DNA from: Caballeronia sp. LZ062
GTDB lineage: Bacteria; Pseudomonadota; Gammaproteobacteria; Burkholderiales; Burkholderiaceae
Length of the DNA stretch: 64,000 nucleotides
Direction: 5' to 3'
NCBI RefSeq assembly: GCF_031450785.1
Contig: NZ_JARTWB010000002.1
Coordinates: 1,302,001-1,366,000, forward strand
The notes beneath the pieces were generated by a model. The model had not been told where the DNA came from. It did not search any database and was given only the letters and a program-made list of their open reading frames with translations. The position numbers and the translations under genes were made by a program. This document shows positions 39,373 to 52,559 of the stretch, one piece after another (position 1 is the stretch's first letter; each line of letters opens with the position of its first letter).

Positions 39373-39507
39373 TTTGTCCGCATTTAGGCTAAAGAAAATC
39401 GGTCAAATATCCGTTAGACACGGAATGTCCGAGAACTTTTGACAGCCCCGTCGTGTCGGGGACGGGCATTGGAATAACGGCAATCAGCATCAACGCTTCG
39501 AGGAGAA

Positions 39508-39750
39508 ATGTCCATGTCAGTTGAGATCATCGTTCGTGCGACGGAAACCGGTCTTGAAATCGTGAGCGGCCGACGACGGCTCGAAGCGTTGCTCGCCCTG
39601 CGCGATGAAGTCGTCGTGACGAGCCCCGGCATCGGCGAAATGGTGTTCGCGCGTCTGCCCGACGGACGTTTGCAAGGCTCGGCGAATCCGGCGCATGTCG
39701 CGCTGTTCCGCCAGCCCAATGCGACGCGCGATTCACAAACGCTGGCCTGA
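39508..39750 (+). CDS. Small conserved-looking hypothetical protein
   Basis: Not recognised; 80 aa (78 if the second ATG at 39514 is used, which has GGAG 8 bases before it). The sequence MSVEIIVRATETGLEIVSGRRRLEALLALRD resembles a compact alpha/beta domain with no signal peptide, cysteine or membrane segment. It has its own Shine-Dalgarno (GAGGAG) and lies between two strong terminators, so it is probably a single-gene unit. No clear promoter pair was found in the 135 bases upstream, which include a small CCCCG/CGGGG hairpin at about 39447-39461. Confidence 0.6.
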   Translation: MSMSVEIIVRATETGLEIVSGRRRLEALLALRDEVVVTSPGIGEMVFARLPDGRLQGSANPAHVALFRQPNATRDSQTLA

Positions 39751-39757
39751 AAAAAGG

Positions 39758-39786
39758 AACCCGCTTGGCTACAAGCGGGTTTTTTC
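39758..39786 (+). terminator. Intrinsic terminator after the small ORF
   Basis: AACCCGCTT and AAGCGGGTT form a 9-bp stem with a 6-base loop followed by a T run; it lies 8 bases after the small ORF and may also serve def in the other direction because an A-run flanks it. Confidence 0.88.
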
Positions 39787-39810
39787 TTTACGGTCAGCCA
39801 GCGGTTCGAT

Positions 39811-42443
<2,633 letters not shown>

Positions 42444-42542
42444 TCAGTTCAACCGACCGTTCGATTGTCTCAGAAGATCAGTCATCGCGGCATCGGCCAA
42501 ACGGTCTAGGCAAAATGCACGTGTGGCGGCGCGCACCAACGG

Positions 42543-42564
42543 AAAGCGCCCCGGCAAGGGGCGC
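42543..42564 (-). terminator. GC-rich hairpin between zipA and ligA, weak terminator or attenuator
   Basis: GCGCCCC and GGGGCGC pair perfectly around a 5-base loop on the minus strand and are followed by only TTTCC. The short T-run makes it a weak terminator; it may tune ligA read-through from zipA. Confidence 0.4.
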
Positions 42565-42599
42565 GATCGAAACACTAAACAGAACCTACAGACGAAGCG

Positions 42600-43853
42600 T
42601 TACTGGCTGAACAGCCTTCGCGTGGCAGCCGAGCCGGCCGGCATACCTGCCTGCTCCAGCTTCGCGTAGAGCGTCATCAATTGCTTCTCGATGGCGAGCA
42701 GTGCCGATTCCGGCAGCGGCCGGCGCTGATCGTCGACCACGCGCGCCCCGATGCGCTCCGACAGCGACTTCGCGTAATCGCACATCAGGCGGAACGGCAG
42801 GATGTCTTCATCGGCGACGGGCACGTCCAGCACCAGCGTGATCATCTGGCCGCCTTTATACGTGAGGTCGTCGCGCAGGAAATTCGTGTCGCCGAACTGG
42901 AGCATGAACACCGGGTTCTGCTTCGCGTCCAGCTTGACAAAGCGCGTGCCGTCGCGCGAGAGCAGCAAGCCGTCCTGCGAGGCCACCGCCTGCACGTAGT
43001 TGGCGGACCACGGCGCGCCGTCGGAGAGAATGTTGATGGACAGTTGCGCATCGCACTGCGCGGCGAAACCGTCCAGCTCGCGCGCCATGCCCACGGTTTC
43101 CATCATGTCGGGGAATTCGGGTGCGCCGTCGATGGCGTCCGCCAGACGCTGCACGCCCGTCACGAATTCCGAGAATTCCAGTTCGTTCAGCGGACCGCTG
43201 CGGTTCGCAAGTTGCGCCGCCGCGCGCAGTTCCTCGTAGCGCACGCCGTGGCGCAACAGTTCCCACGTGCTCTCGCCTTCCGCCTTGCCTTCGATGGTCA
43301 CGGGTTTCGTGCCGGCGCGACGCAGCCGCTGCGCGAGCGGAATCACGCGATCGCCGGGCACCGGAGCCGCGAGCCGAATCGGCACCACGCAGTCGATGCG
43401 CCGGTCGACGACAGCCGGCGGCGCCGAAGAAATGGTCGTGGCAGCGGGCATGACCGGCTCACTGCGTTCGTCTTCCTCGATGAGCGCGGGTTCTTCGGCC
43501 ACGCCGTTAGCGGACGTCGCTTCCGCCTGCAAATCGACAGGCGTGTCCGCCGGCGCGACGGCAGGCGTGACCGCCGCAGCCTCGGTCGATACAGGGACGC
43601 CGCCGAAACTCGGTTCGACGCGCGCGTCCTGCTGCGCATCTTCCGCGACCGGCTCGCGCCGCGCGGGGCGCACCGGCTCGATGAACGGCTGCTCCTCGTC
43701 GGTTTCCTGGCGCGCGAGCGCGTCGGCGGCCTCGTCGGGCATCGGGCGCGGCATCCTGCGCCGCACTTTCGCGCTCTGCCACGCGTTGTACACCACCACG
43801 CCGCCGACCACCACCGCTCCCGCTCCGATCAATCCGAGTGTCAACTCGTCCAT
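42600..43853 (-). CDS. zipA: Cell division protein ZipA-like (FtsZ-binding C-terminal domain)
   Basis: Membrane-anchored division protein, 417 aa. One N-terminal membrane segment (residues 3-24, ELTLGLIGAGAVVVGGVVVY), a charged and proline/alanine-rich linker, and the C-terminal FtsZ-binding domain (from about residue 270, SEFVTGVQRLADAIDGAPEFPDM to SLSERIGARVVDDQRRPL). The start MDELTLGLIG is chosen because upstream in-frame sequence is a basic tract with no membrane segment. It sits between smc and ligA, the order found in Burkholderiales; the linker sequence is poorly conserved in this family, hence slightly lower confidence. Confidence 0.87.
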   Translation of the reverse strand: MDELTLGLIGAGAVVVGGVVVYNAWQSAKVRRRMPRPMPDEAADALARQETDEEQPFIEPVRPARREPVAEDAQQDARVEPSFGGVPVSTEAAAVTPAVAPADTPVDLQAEATSANGVAEEPALIEEDERSEPVMPAATTISSAPPAVVDRRIDCVVPIRLAAPVPGDRVIPLAQRLRRAGTKPVTIEGKAEGESTWELLRHGVRYEELRAAAQLANRSGPLNELEFSEFVTGVQRLADAIDGAPEFPDMMETVGMARELDGFAAQCDAQLSINILSDGAPWSANYVQAVASQDGLLLSRDGTRFVKLDAKQNPVFMLQFGDTNFLRDDLTYKGGQMITLVLDVPVADEDILPFRLMCDYAKSLSERIGARVVDDQRRPLPESALLAIEKQLMTLYAKLEQAGMPAGSAATRRLFSQ

Positions 43854-44006
43854 GCACGCTCCATCATTCTTTTGGGTTACGAAGCGCCGCGCGATCTGTC
43901 GCGCGCATCCGATGCGCCGGCCTTTGCCGCCGCCTCGCCGATGCGCGCCACTCCGCGCCTGCGCGCCTGGCCGGCTCCACGTCCGGCCGTTATTCATAAA
44001 ACCGGG

Positions 44007-47000
44007 TCAGCCGTTCTGCGCGAATCCTGCGGCGGATTCCATATCCACCGCGACGATGCGCGACACGCCCTGCTCCTGCATGGTGACGCCGATCAGCTGC
44101 TGCGCCATCTCCATCGCGATCTTGTTGTGCGAGATGAAGAGGAACTGGGTCTTGCTCGACATGGCCCGCACGAGGTTGGCGAAGCGTTCCGTGTTCGCGT
44201 CGTCGAGCGGCGCGTCCACTTCATCCAGCAGACAGAACGGCGCGGGATTCAACTGGAACATCGCGAAGACGAGCGCCGTCGCGGTGAGCGCCTTTTCGCC
44301 GCCCGACAGCAGGTGAATCGTCGAATTCTTCTTGCCGGGCGGCTGCGCCATGACCTGCACGCCGGCATCGAGAATTTCGTCGCCCGTCATGATGAGCTTC
44401 GCCTGCCCGCCGCCGAAAAGACGCGGGAACAGATCGCCGAAATGGCGATTCACTTCGTCGAACGTGCCTTGCAACAGGGCGCGCGTTTCCTGGTCGATCT
44501 TCTGGATTGCGTCTTCCAGCGTGCCGATGGCGTCGTTCAGATCGGCCGACTGCGCGTCGAGGAAGTGCTTGCGCTCGGTCGCCGCCGCGAGTTCTTCGAG
44601 CGCGGCCATGTTGACCGGCCCGAGCGCGATCACGGCGTTGTTCAGGCGCGTAACTTCCCCTTGCAGATACGACGGCTTCATGTCGGGCGTGAGCTTCGCC
44701 TGCAATTCCGCTTCGTCGACGCCCGCGGCCTGCAACTGCTCGACGTACTGCTCGCCGCTGATGCGCGCCGCCTGTTCCTTCAACTGCAATTCGTTGATCT
44801 TGTCGCGCAGCGGCTGGAGCGACCGCTCGGTCTGAAGGCGCTGCTCGTCGGCCTGACGCAGCCGCGCGGTGAGATCGTCCAGTTCGATGCGCGCCGCGTG
44901 CAGCGCCTCTTCGCGTGCCGCGCGTACTTCGAGCGCGTCCTGCAAACCCGTCTGCGCAGTCTGCGCGTTGATGGTTTCGAGTTCGGCCCGCGCGTCTTCC
45001 AGCGCGCCCTCGACGCGTTCGCTCTGCTCGTGCGCCGTGTCGATGCTGCGCCTGTATTCCTCGATCTTCGCTGCGAGACCGCGCGCCGCGAAGTTCGCGT
45101 CGCTGGCCGCGCGTTCCAGTTCGCGCAATTCATGGCGCGCGTTCGTGAGCGCCTCGTCGAGCGATTCGAACGCGAGCTGGTTGTCTTCGAAACGCGCCTG
45201 CAATTGCGCGATTTCGGCGTCGTGCTGCTCGAACGCAGCTTCGGATTCAGCTCGCAGCGCACGCTGTTCCTCGATCTGCGCGGCGATTTCTTCCAGTTCC
45301 TCGCCGATCTGCGTGCTGCGCTGCGTGTAGCGCTCGTGCGCCTGCGTGAGCTTGAGCACGTCCATCTGCAACGCGTGGACGCGCTGCGTCGCGCGCTCGG
45401 CGGCGGAACGCGCGTCGGCGAGAACTTGCGATGCCTGCGTGTGAGCGGCGTCGGCGCGCACGGCGTTGGCCTTCGCTTCATCCGCGAGCAGCGCCTGGGC
45501 GCGCACTTGCCGCGCGAGATTTTCGATTTCCTGCGCGCGGGCCAACATGCCCGACTGCTCGGAATCCGACGCGTAAAGCTGCACGCCCACGCGCGTGACC
45601 GTATGCCCCGCCTTCACGACGAACGCGCCGCCTTCCGGCAATTGATTGCGCATGGCGAGCGCCTGCGCGATGTCGTCGGCGATGAACGTATTGCCGAGCC
45701 ATTCGTTGAGCACCGCGCGAATGCCCGGATCATCGATGCGAAGAAGCGCGGTCAACGGCCGCAAACCCTGCGGCGCGTCGAGCGGCTTGCCGGCGACGGG
45801 CGGCGCGAAGAACGCGAGCTTCGCGGGCGGCGCGTCGCTCGCGAACGCCTTGATCCAGTCGAGATTCGACACTTCGAGCGCGGCGAGACGCTCGCGCAGC
45901 ACGGCTTCGAGCGCCGGTTCCCAGCCCGCTTCGACGTGCAGCTTCTTCCACAGACGCGGCAGCGCGCCGAGTTCGTGCTTGTCGAGCCACGGCTGGATCT
46001 TGCCTTCTGTCTGCACGCTCTCCTGCAACGCTTTCAGCGCGGCAAGGCGTGCTTCTAGCTGATGAATCTGTGCGCTTTCCGCCTGCACGCGCTCTTGCGC
46101 GGCGCGGCGCTCGGCGTCGAGGCGCGGCACGGTTTCCTGCGCATCGGCAAGACGCGCCTGCGCTTCGGCCAGAATCTCTTCGTTCTCGGCAAGCTGCATG
46201 CGCAGTTCTTCGAGTTGCGCTTCGTCGGGGGCGTCGAGGCCGCCCGCTTCGTTCTTCAGGCGTTCCTGACGCTGCTGCAATTGCTGAAGCTGCTGATCCG
46301 CGTTGCGCTGATGCGCCGCTTCGAGCTTGAGCGCCTGCTCGGCCCGCGCGATGCCCGCGCGTTCTTCGTTCAGCTTCGCCTGAGCGTCGCGCCAGCGGGC
46401 TTCGAGCGCGGGCAGCGCGTCATGCTTCGCAGCGGCGTTCTCTTGCGCGATCGCGGCCTTCTCTTCGCCTTCGGCCAATGCTTCGGACGCCGTTTCGATT
46501 TCGTCGCGCGCCTTTTGCGCCTGCATCTGCCATTGCTCGCGCTGCGCGGCGAGCGCGGCAATCTGCGCCTGAACGCGATTGCGCGACTCGACGATGAAGC
46601 GGATCTCCGCTTCCAGCCGGCTCACTTCGGCATTCGCCTCGTAGAGCGCGCCCTGCGCGCCCTGCATGGCGTCGCTCGCGCTGTAGTGCGCGACGCGCAG
46701 CGTTTCCAGTTGCGCTTCCACTTCGCGCAGACGCGCCGTCTGCGCTTCGAGTTCGATCTGTGCGTCGCGGATGGCGCGCTGCTGGCGCTCGGCTTCGTTG
46801 CCCGCTTCGTTCTTGCGCAGAAGCCACAGCAGACGCTGCTTCTCTTCGCCTTCAGCCTGCAATGCCTTGTATTTCGTCGCGACGATGGCCTGCGCTTCCA
46901 GCTTCTCCAGATTAGCCGTCAGCTCGCGCACGATATCTTCCACGCGCGTCAGATTTTCGCGCGTATCGTGCAGACGATTTTCCGTCTCCCGCCGACGCTC

Positions 47001-47522
47001 CTTGTATTTCGACACGCCCGCGGCTTCTTCGAGGAACACGCGCAGGTCTTCGGGCTTCGCCTCGATGATCCGCGCGATCATGCCCTGCCCGATGATCGCG
47101 TAGGCGCGCGGACCGAGACCCGTGCCGAGAAAGATGTCCTGTATGTCGCGGCGTCGCGCGGGCAGGTTGTTGATGTAGTAGCTGGAGGTGCCGTCGCGCG
47201 TGAGGACGCGCTTGACGGCGATCTCGCCGTAGGCGCTCCATTGACCGGCGGCGCGGCCGTCGGCGTTATCGAAGATCAGTTCGACGCTCGCGCGGCTGCC
47301 CGGCTTGCGCGCGGTCGATCCGTTGAAGATGACGTCCTGCATCGACTCGCCGCGCAATTCGGATGCGCGCGATTCGCCGAGCACCCAGCGCACGGCGTCG
47401 ATGATGTTGGACTTGCCGCAGCCATTCGGCCCGACGACGCCGACCAGCTGGCCGGGGACCTGGAAATGCGTGGGATCGACGAAGGACTTGAAACCAGCGA
47501 GTTTGATCGAAGTCAGACGCAC
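44007..47522 (-). CDS. smc: Chromosome segregation protein SMC
   Basis: Structural maintenance of chromosomes ATPase, 1171 aa. The head begins RLTSIKLAGFKSFVDPT with Walker A GPNGCGKSN near residue 32, followed by a coiled coil to about 500, the hinge region (GALPRLWKKLHVEAGWEPALEAVL onwards), a return coiled coil, and the C-terminal head with signature LSGGEKALTATALVFAMF and Walker B FCLLDEVDAPLDDAN. The start is the GTG at 47522; it gives the family N terminus, and the open frame upstream encodes unrelated residues. First gene of the smc-zipA-ligA-def set, divergent from nothing close: the EamA gene precedes it on the same strand. Confidence 0.96.
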   Translation of the reverse strand: MRLTSIKLAGFKSFVDPTHFQVPGQLVGVVGPNGCGKSNIIDAVRWVLGESRASELRGESMQDVIFNGSTARKPGSRASVELIFDNADGRAAGQWSAYGEIAVKRVLTRDGTSSYYINNLPARRRDIQDIFLGTGLGPRAYAIIGQGMIARIIEAKPEDLRVFLEEAAGVSKYKERRRETENRLHDTRENLTRVEDIVRELTANLEKLEAQAIVATKYKALQAEGEEKQRLLWLLRKNEAGNEAERQQRAIRDAQIELEAQTARLREVEAQLETLRVAHYSASDAMQGAQGALYEANAEVSRLEAEIRFIVESRNRVQAQIAALAAQREQWQMQAQKARDEIETASEALAEGEEKAAIAQENAAAKHDALPALEARWRDAQAKLNEERAGIARAEQALKLEAAHQRNADQQLQQLQQRQERLKNEAGGLDAPDEAQLEELRMQLAENEEILAEAQARLADAQETVPRLDAERRAAQERVQAESAQIHQLEARLAALKALQESVQTEGKIQPWLDKHELGALPRLWKKLHVEAGWEPALEAVLRERLAALEVSNLDWIKAFASDAPPAKLAFFAPPVAGKPLDAPQGLRPLTALLRIDDPGIRAVLNEWLGNTFIADDIAQALAMRNQLPEGGAFVVKAGHTVTRVGVQLYASDSEQSGMLARAQEIENLARQVRAQALLADEAKANAVRADAAHTQASQVLADARSAAERATQRVHALQMDVLKLTQAHERYTQRSTQIGEELEEIAAQIEEQRALRAESEAAFEQHDAEIAQLQARFEDNQLAFESLDEALTNARHELRELERAASDANFAARGLAAKIEEYRRSIDTAHEQSERVEGALEDARAELETINAQTAQTGLQDALEVRAAREEALHAARIELDDLTARLRQADEQRLQTERSLQPLRDKINELQLKEQAARISGEQYVEQLQAAGVDEAELQAKLTPDMKPSYLQGEVTRLNNAVIALGPVNMAALEELAAATERKHFLDAQSADLNDAIGTLEDAIQKIDQETRALLQGTFDEVNRHFGDLFPRLFGGGQAKLIMTGDEILDAGVQVMAQPPGKKNSTIHLLSGGEKALTATALVFAMFQLNPAPFCLLDEVDAPLDDANTERFANLVRAMSSKTQFLFISHNKIAMEMAQQLIGVTMQEQGVSRIVAVDMESAAGFAQNG

Positions 47523-47643
47523 GGCGATATCGCTGTTTGAAGTGAATGACGGAGGATGAACGGCAGACAAGCCGCAGCGCGGCCGGTCGCGGATGTGTCC
47601 CATGCGCGCCGGACGCCGCCTGCTGCGGCGCGAGCGGACACCA

Positions 47644-48600
47644 TCATACCATCGCGCGTGTCGATTTCTTTTCGGGCTCGGCCGCGTCCGGCGGGCTTGG
47701 CGATACCTCGCGGCCCTGCCTGTGCGCCCATGCCGAAAGCACGCACGCGGCCACGATGCACGCGCCGCCCGCCCATTCGCGCGGCCCCGGCACTTCGCTC
47801 GCGATGAGCCACGACGACAGCGCCGTCACCACCAGTTCGAACAGCATGATGATGGACGCGCGATTGGCCGGCACGCGCGCGAGCCCGATCTGCACAATGA
47901 CGTTGTTGACCGCGAGCACGACGCCGAGCGCGATCACGACGAACACGACCGCGCCCATCTGCGATGCGGCGGGCGGCGCGGGCATCGGCTCGAAAAAGGT
48001 AGCGAGCGTTGCGACGACGGCCGCGCCGCCGAAGATCACGGCCGTGCGCATCTCGGGCTTCATGGCGGGCATGACACGCGTGATCTTGACGACGAGCACG
48101 TTGCTCATTGCGAAGCCCATGCCGCCCATGAGTCCGGCCCACTCTGCGAGATTCGCGGGCAGCGGCACACCGAGTTCGGGCGACCAGAGCATCGTGACCG
48201 CGCCCGCGAGCGACAAGAGCGACAGCGCGGCATCGGCGCGCGTCAAGCGGTCGCGCAGGATGAAATGCGCGAACACGGCGGTCCACGCGGGCGTCAGATA
48301 GAAAAGGAGCAGCACGCGCATGACCTGCCCGTGGATCGCGCCCCAGACGAAGCCGACGCTCGTCACGCCCGCCGCCACGCCGAGGCACGCGAGCAGCCAG
48401 TGCCACGACACCGTGCGAATGGAGCGGCGCTTGAGCAGCAGCACGAAGAGGCACGCTGCGCCGCTCGTCGTCGCGCTGGCGGCGGTGCCGGTGAGTCCCA
48501 TCGATGCGAGCAGGCGCATCGGATACCAGACGAAGCCCCAGACCGACGCGCCGATCATGATGGCGAGCGTGGGGAGCGCGTCGTGCAGGCGGCGCGTCAT
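47644..48600 (-). CDS. EamA/DMT-family transporter
   Basis: Second drug/metabolite superfamily carrier in the window, 318 aa, with ten hydrophobic segments in two EamA repeats (first ALPTLAIMIGASVWGFVWYP, last half RVPANRASIIMLFELVVTALSSWLI). The motif near the second repeat (PREWAGGACIVAACVLSAW) fits the family. Substrate unknown. It diverges from dapC (204-base gap) and lies 121 bases upstream of smc, same strand. Confidence 0.87.
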   Translation of the reverse strand: MTRRLHDALPTLAIMIGASVWGFVWYPMRLLASMGLTGTAASATTSGAACLFVLLLKRRSIRTVSWHWLLACLGVAAGVTSVGFVWGAIHGQVMRVLLLFYLTPAWTAVFAHFILRDRLTRADAALSLLSLAGAVTMLWSPELGVPLPANLAEWAGLMGGMGFAMSNVLVVKITRVMPAMKPEMRTAVIFGGAAVVATLATFFEPMPAPPAASQMGAVVFVVIALGVVLAVNNVIVQIGLARVPANRASIIMLFELVVTALSSWLIASEVPGPREWAGGACIVAACVLSAWAHRQGREVSPSPPDAAEPEKKSTRAMV

Positions 48601-48699
48601 TGCGGCGCTCCGGCGCGCGTTGGTTTCAATACGGTTTTGCTACGTGTCATGCCTCTGTCGTCCTTGCCGCCGCGCGCCGTGAAGCGCAATAGCGCGCGG

Positions 48700-48705
48700 T
48701 ATAAT
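48700..48705 (+). promoter_or_regulatory. Consensus -10 (TATAAT) upstream of dapC
   Basis: A perfect TATAAT lies in the dapC/EamA divergent gap, about 100 bases before the GTG used for dapC, but no matching -35 is seen. Confidence 0.35.
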
Positions 48706-48804
48706 CGCCCGTTCTCTGATGTCTTTCTCATGCCGCCGCGCAAAGTCGCTGCGGCCGCATGGCGCTTGGCCGCCACCCGACGTTCATCGCTCAATCGACA
48801 CGCC

Positions 48805-50031
48805 GTGAATCCACTTCTTCAGAAACTCCAGCCCTATCCCTTCGAAAAGCTGCGCGTGCTGTTCAAGGGCATCGAGCCGCGCGCCGGATTCACGCCGATC
48901 AGCTTCGGCATCGGCGAGCCGAAGCATGCGACGCCCGCGCTGATCCGCGACGCCGTGATCGACGCGCTCGGCGGCCTCGCCGCCTACCCGGCAACGCTCG
49001 GCAGCGAGCCGCTGCGCGAAGCCATCGCCGCGTGGGTGAAGGCGCGCTACGGACTCGCTTCGATCGACGCGGCCACCGAAGTGCTGCCCGTCGCGGGCTC
49101 GCGCGAAGCCTTGTTCGCGCTCGCGCAGACGGTGATCGACAGCCGCAGCACCGCCGAACTCGCGGGCGGGAAACCGCCGATCGTACTCTGCCCGAACCCG
49201 TTCTACCAAATCTACGAAGGTGCGGCGCTGCTCGCGGGCGCGGAACCCTACTTCGTCAACAGCGACCCCGCGCGCAACTTCGCATGCGATTACTCGGCCG
49301 TGCCCGACGACATCTGGGCGCGCACGCAACTGCTCTATGTCTGCTCGCCCGGCAACCCGACGGGCGCGGTCCTCACGCTCGACAACTGGCGCGAACTCTT
49401 CGCGCTTTCGGACAAGCACGGCTTCGTGATCGCCTCCGACGAATGCTATTCCGAGATCTACTTCGACGAAGCGCAGCCGCCGCTCGGCGGTCTCGAAGCC
49501 GCGCGTCTTCTGGGCCGCGGCTTCGAGCGCCTCGTGATGCTGTCGAGCCTCTCGAAGCGATCGAACGTGCCGGGCATGCGCTCGGGCTTCGTCGCCGGCG
49601 ACGCTTCGGTGCTCAAGAGCTTCCTCTTGTATCGCACGTATCACGGCGCGGCGCTTTCGACCGTATTCCAGCGCGCGAGCATCGCCGCATGGCAGGACGA
49701 AGCGCACGTGCGCGAGAACCGCGCGCTCTACGTGAGCAAATTTCGCACGGTCACGCCGATGCTTGCAGAGGTGCTCGACGTGCGTCTGCCCGACGCCGCG
49801 TTCTATCTCTGGGCGAACGTTTCGCGCACCGGACTCACGGATACCGAGTTCGCCGCGCGCCTGTACGCCGACTATAATGTGACGGTTCTGCCGGGCTCCT
49901 TCCTCGCTCGTCCCGCGCACGGCACGAATCCCGGCGAAGGGTTCGTGCGCATCGCGCTCGTTGCCGGGACCGAGGAATGTATCGAAGGCGCCCGCCGCAT
50001 CGTCGAATTCTGCCGCACGCTGAAGTCCTGA
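48805..50031 (+). CDS. dapC: N-succinyldiaminopimelate aminotransferase
   Basis: PLP-dependent class I/II aminotransferase of the succinylase route to diaminopimelate and lysine; 408 aa from the GTG at 48805 (MNPLLQKLQPYPFEKLRVLF, the usual DapC N terminus). The PLP lysine lies in SSLSKRSNVPGMRSGF, with the aspartate/tyrosine pair in FVIASDECYSEIYFDE and NP in CSPGNPTGAV. An ATG 25 codons upstream (MPPRKVAA) is an alternative start. It opens the dapC-dapD-arsC-like-dapE cluster. Confidence 0.92.
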   Translation: MNPLLQKLQPYPFEKLRVLFKGIEPRAGFTPISFGIGEPKHATPALIRDAVIDALGGLAAYPATLGSEPLREAIAAWVKARYGLASIDAATEVLPVAGSREALFALAQTVIDSRSTAELAGGKPPIVLCPNPFYQIYEGAALLAGAEPYFVNSDPARNFACDYSAVPDDIWARTQLLYVCSPGNPTGAVLTLDNWRELFALSDKHGFVIASDECYSEIYFDEAQPPLGGLEAARLLGRGFERLVMLSSLSKRSNVPGMRSGFVAGDASVLKSFLLYRTYHGAALSTVFQRASIAAWQDEAHVRENRALYVSKFRTVTPMLAEVLDVRLPDAAFYLWANVSRTGLTDTEFAARLYADYNVTVLPGSFLARPAHGTNPGEGFVRIALVAGTEECIEGARRIVEFCRTLKS

Positions 50032-50079
50032 ACGGTCCCGAACGCGCTGCCGGTCCCTCTCTCCATCCTTGATATCACT

Positions 50080-50907
50080 ATGTCGGAACAACTTCAGAGC
50101 ATCATCGACAACGCCTGGGAAAACCGCGCCGAGCTGTCGGCGAAAGCCGCGCCCGCGGAAGTGCGCGAAGCGGTCTCGCACGCCATCGAGCAACTGGACC
50201 GCGGCGCGCTGCGCGTCGCGGAAAAACGCGACGGCGACTGGGTCGTGAACCAGTGGCTCAAGAAAGCCGTGCTGCTGTCGTTCCGCCTCGAAGACAACGT
50301 GCCGATGCCTGCTGGCGGCTACAGCCAGTTCTACGACAAGGTGCCCTCGAAGTTCGCCAACTACACCGCCGATGACTTCGCAGCGGGCGGCTTTCGCGTG
50401 GTGCCGCCGGCCATCGCGCGCCGTGGCTCGTTCATCGCGAAGAACGTGGTGCTGATGCCGTCGTACACCAACATCGGCGCTTACGTCGACGAAGGCACGA
50501 TGGTCGATACGTGGGCCACCGTCGGCTCGTGCGCGCAGATCGGCAAGAACGTGCACCTGTCGGGCGGCGTGGGCATCGGCGGCGTGCTGGAGCCGCTGCA
50601 GGCAAACCCGGTCATCATCGAGGACAACTGCTTCATCGGCGCGCGTTCGGAAGTGGTGGAAGGCGTGATCGTCGAGGAGAACTCGGTTATTTCGATGGGC
50701 GTCTACCTCGGCCAGAGCACGAAGATTTATGACCGCGAAACCGGTCAGGTGAGCTACGGCCGCATTCCGGCGGGCTCGGTCGTCGTGGCGGGCAATCTGC
50801 CCTCGAAGGACGGCTCGCACAGCCTGTACTGCGCGGTGATCGTGAAAAAGGTCGATGCCAAGACCCGCGCGAAGGTCGGCCTGAACGAACTGCTGCGAGG
50901 CGACTGA
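50080..50907 (+). CDS. dapD: Tetrahydrodipicolinate N-succinyltransferase
   Basis: Adds succinyl to tetrahydrodipicolinate in DAP/lysine synthesis; 275 aa (E. coli 274). N-terminal helical domain, then a left-handed beta-helix of hexapeptides ([67 protein letters not shown]), ending GLNELLRGD. It supplies the substrate that DapC and DapE act on and is followed 2 bases later by the ArsC-like gene. Confidence 0.97.
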   Translation: MSEQLQSIIDNAWENRAELSAKAAPAEVREAVSHAIEQLDRGALRVAEKRDGDWVVNQWLKKAVLLSFRLEDNVPMPAGGYSQFYDKVPSKFANYTADDFAAGGFRVVPPAIARRGSFIAKNVVLMPSYTNIGAYVDEGTMVDTWATVGSCAQIGKNVHLSGGVGIGGVLEPLQANPVIIEDNCFIGARSEVVEGVIVEENSVISMGVYLGQSTKIYDRETGQVSYGRIPAGSVVVAGNLPSKDGSHSLYCAVIVKKVDAKTRAKVGLNELLRGD

Positions 50908-50909
50908 TC

Positions 50910-51281
50910 GTGGCGCGCGGCTCCCATGCCACGACCGTCGTGTACGGCATCCCCAACTGCGACAGCGTGAAGAAAGCGCGCGTGTGGCTGGAAGAGCACG
51001 GCGTGCCGTTCGAGTTCCACGACTTCAAGAAGGCCGGCGTCAACGAGAAGCTGGTTCAGGACTGGCTGAAGGACGTGTCGCTCGACCAGCTCATCAACAA
51101 GCGCGGCACGACGTGGCGCGGCCTCTCGGACGTGCACAAGGCCGAAGCCGACACGACCTCCGGCGCGATCGCGCTGATGATCCACAAGCCGTCGATCATC
51201 AAGCGGCCGGTCGTCGTGGTGAACGGCCGCGTGAAGACGCTCGGCTTCTCGGCCGAGCAGTACGAGACGCTCTTCGCGTGA
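50910..51281 (+). CDS. ArsC/Spx-family protein (YffB-like)
   Basis: Thioredoxin-fold protein of the arsenate reductase/Spx family, 123 aa, starting at a GTG two bases after the dapD stop. The N-terminal motif VVYGIPNCDSVKKARVWLEEHGV carries one cysteine (PNCDS) at the ArsC catalytic position, and the C-terminal IMIHKPSIIKRPVVV-type segment is present. YffB relatives are glutathione-dependent thiol reductases of unknown substrate, commonly encoded between dapD and dapE; arsenate reduction is not established. Followed by a good terminator. Confidence 0.88.
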   Translation: MARGSHATTVVYGIPNCDSVKKARVWLEEHGVPFEFHDFKKAGVNEKLVQDWLKDVSLDQLINKRGTTWRGLSDVHKAEADTTSGAIALMIHKPSIIKRPVVVVNGRVKTLGFSAEQYETLFA

Positions 51282-51332
51282 TCTGCGTGCGATGGCTCTG
51301 AACATCACGCCGTCGCACCACACCGAACCGCC

Positions 51333-51357
51333 TGCCGGCCCCGCGCCGGCATTTTTT
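51333..51357 (+). terminator. Intrinsic terminator before dapE
   Basis: TGCCGGC and GCCGGCA pair around a 5-base loop followed by six T, between the ArsC-like gene and dapE. Confidence 0.8.
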
Positions 51358-51384
51358 ATCGCTGTCGAAAAGAATGCAGGTTGA

Positions 51385-52527
<1,143 letters not shown>

Positions 52528-52559
52528 ATTTCCATCCGTAAAAGAACAAGGAGCCTTCG

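Noticed and set aside
42681-46058. Open frame of about 1125 codons on the plus strand opposite zipA and smc
   Set aside because: It spans two clearly real genes on the other strand and has no recognisable domain or ribosome-binding site.
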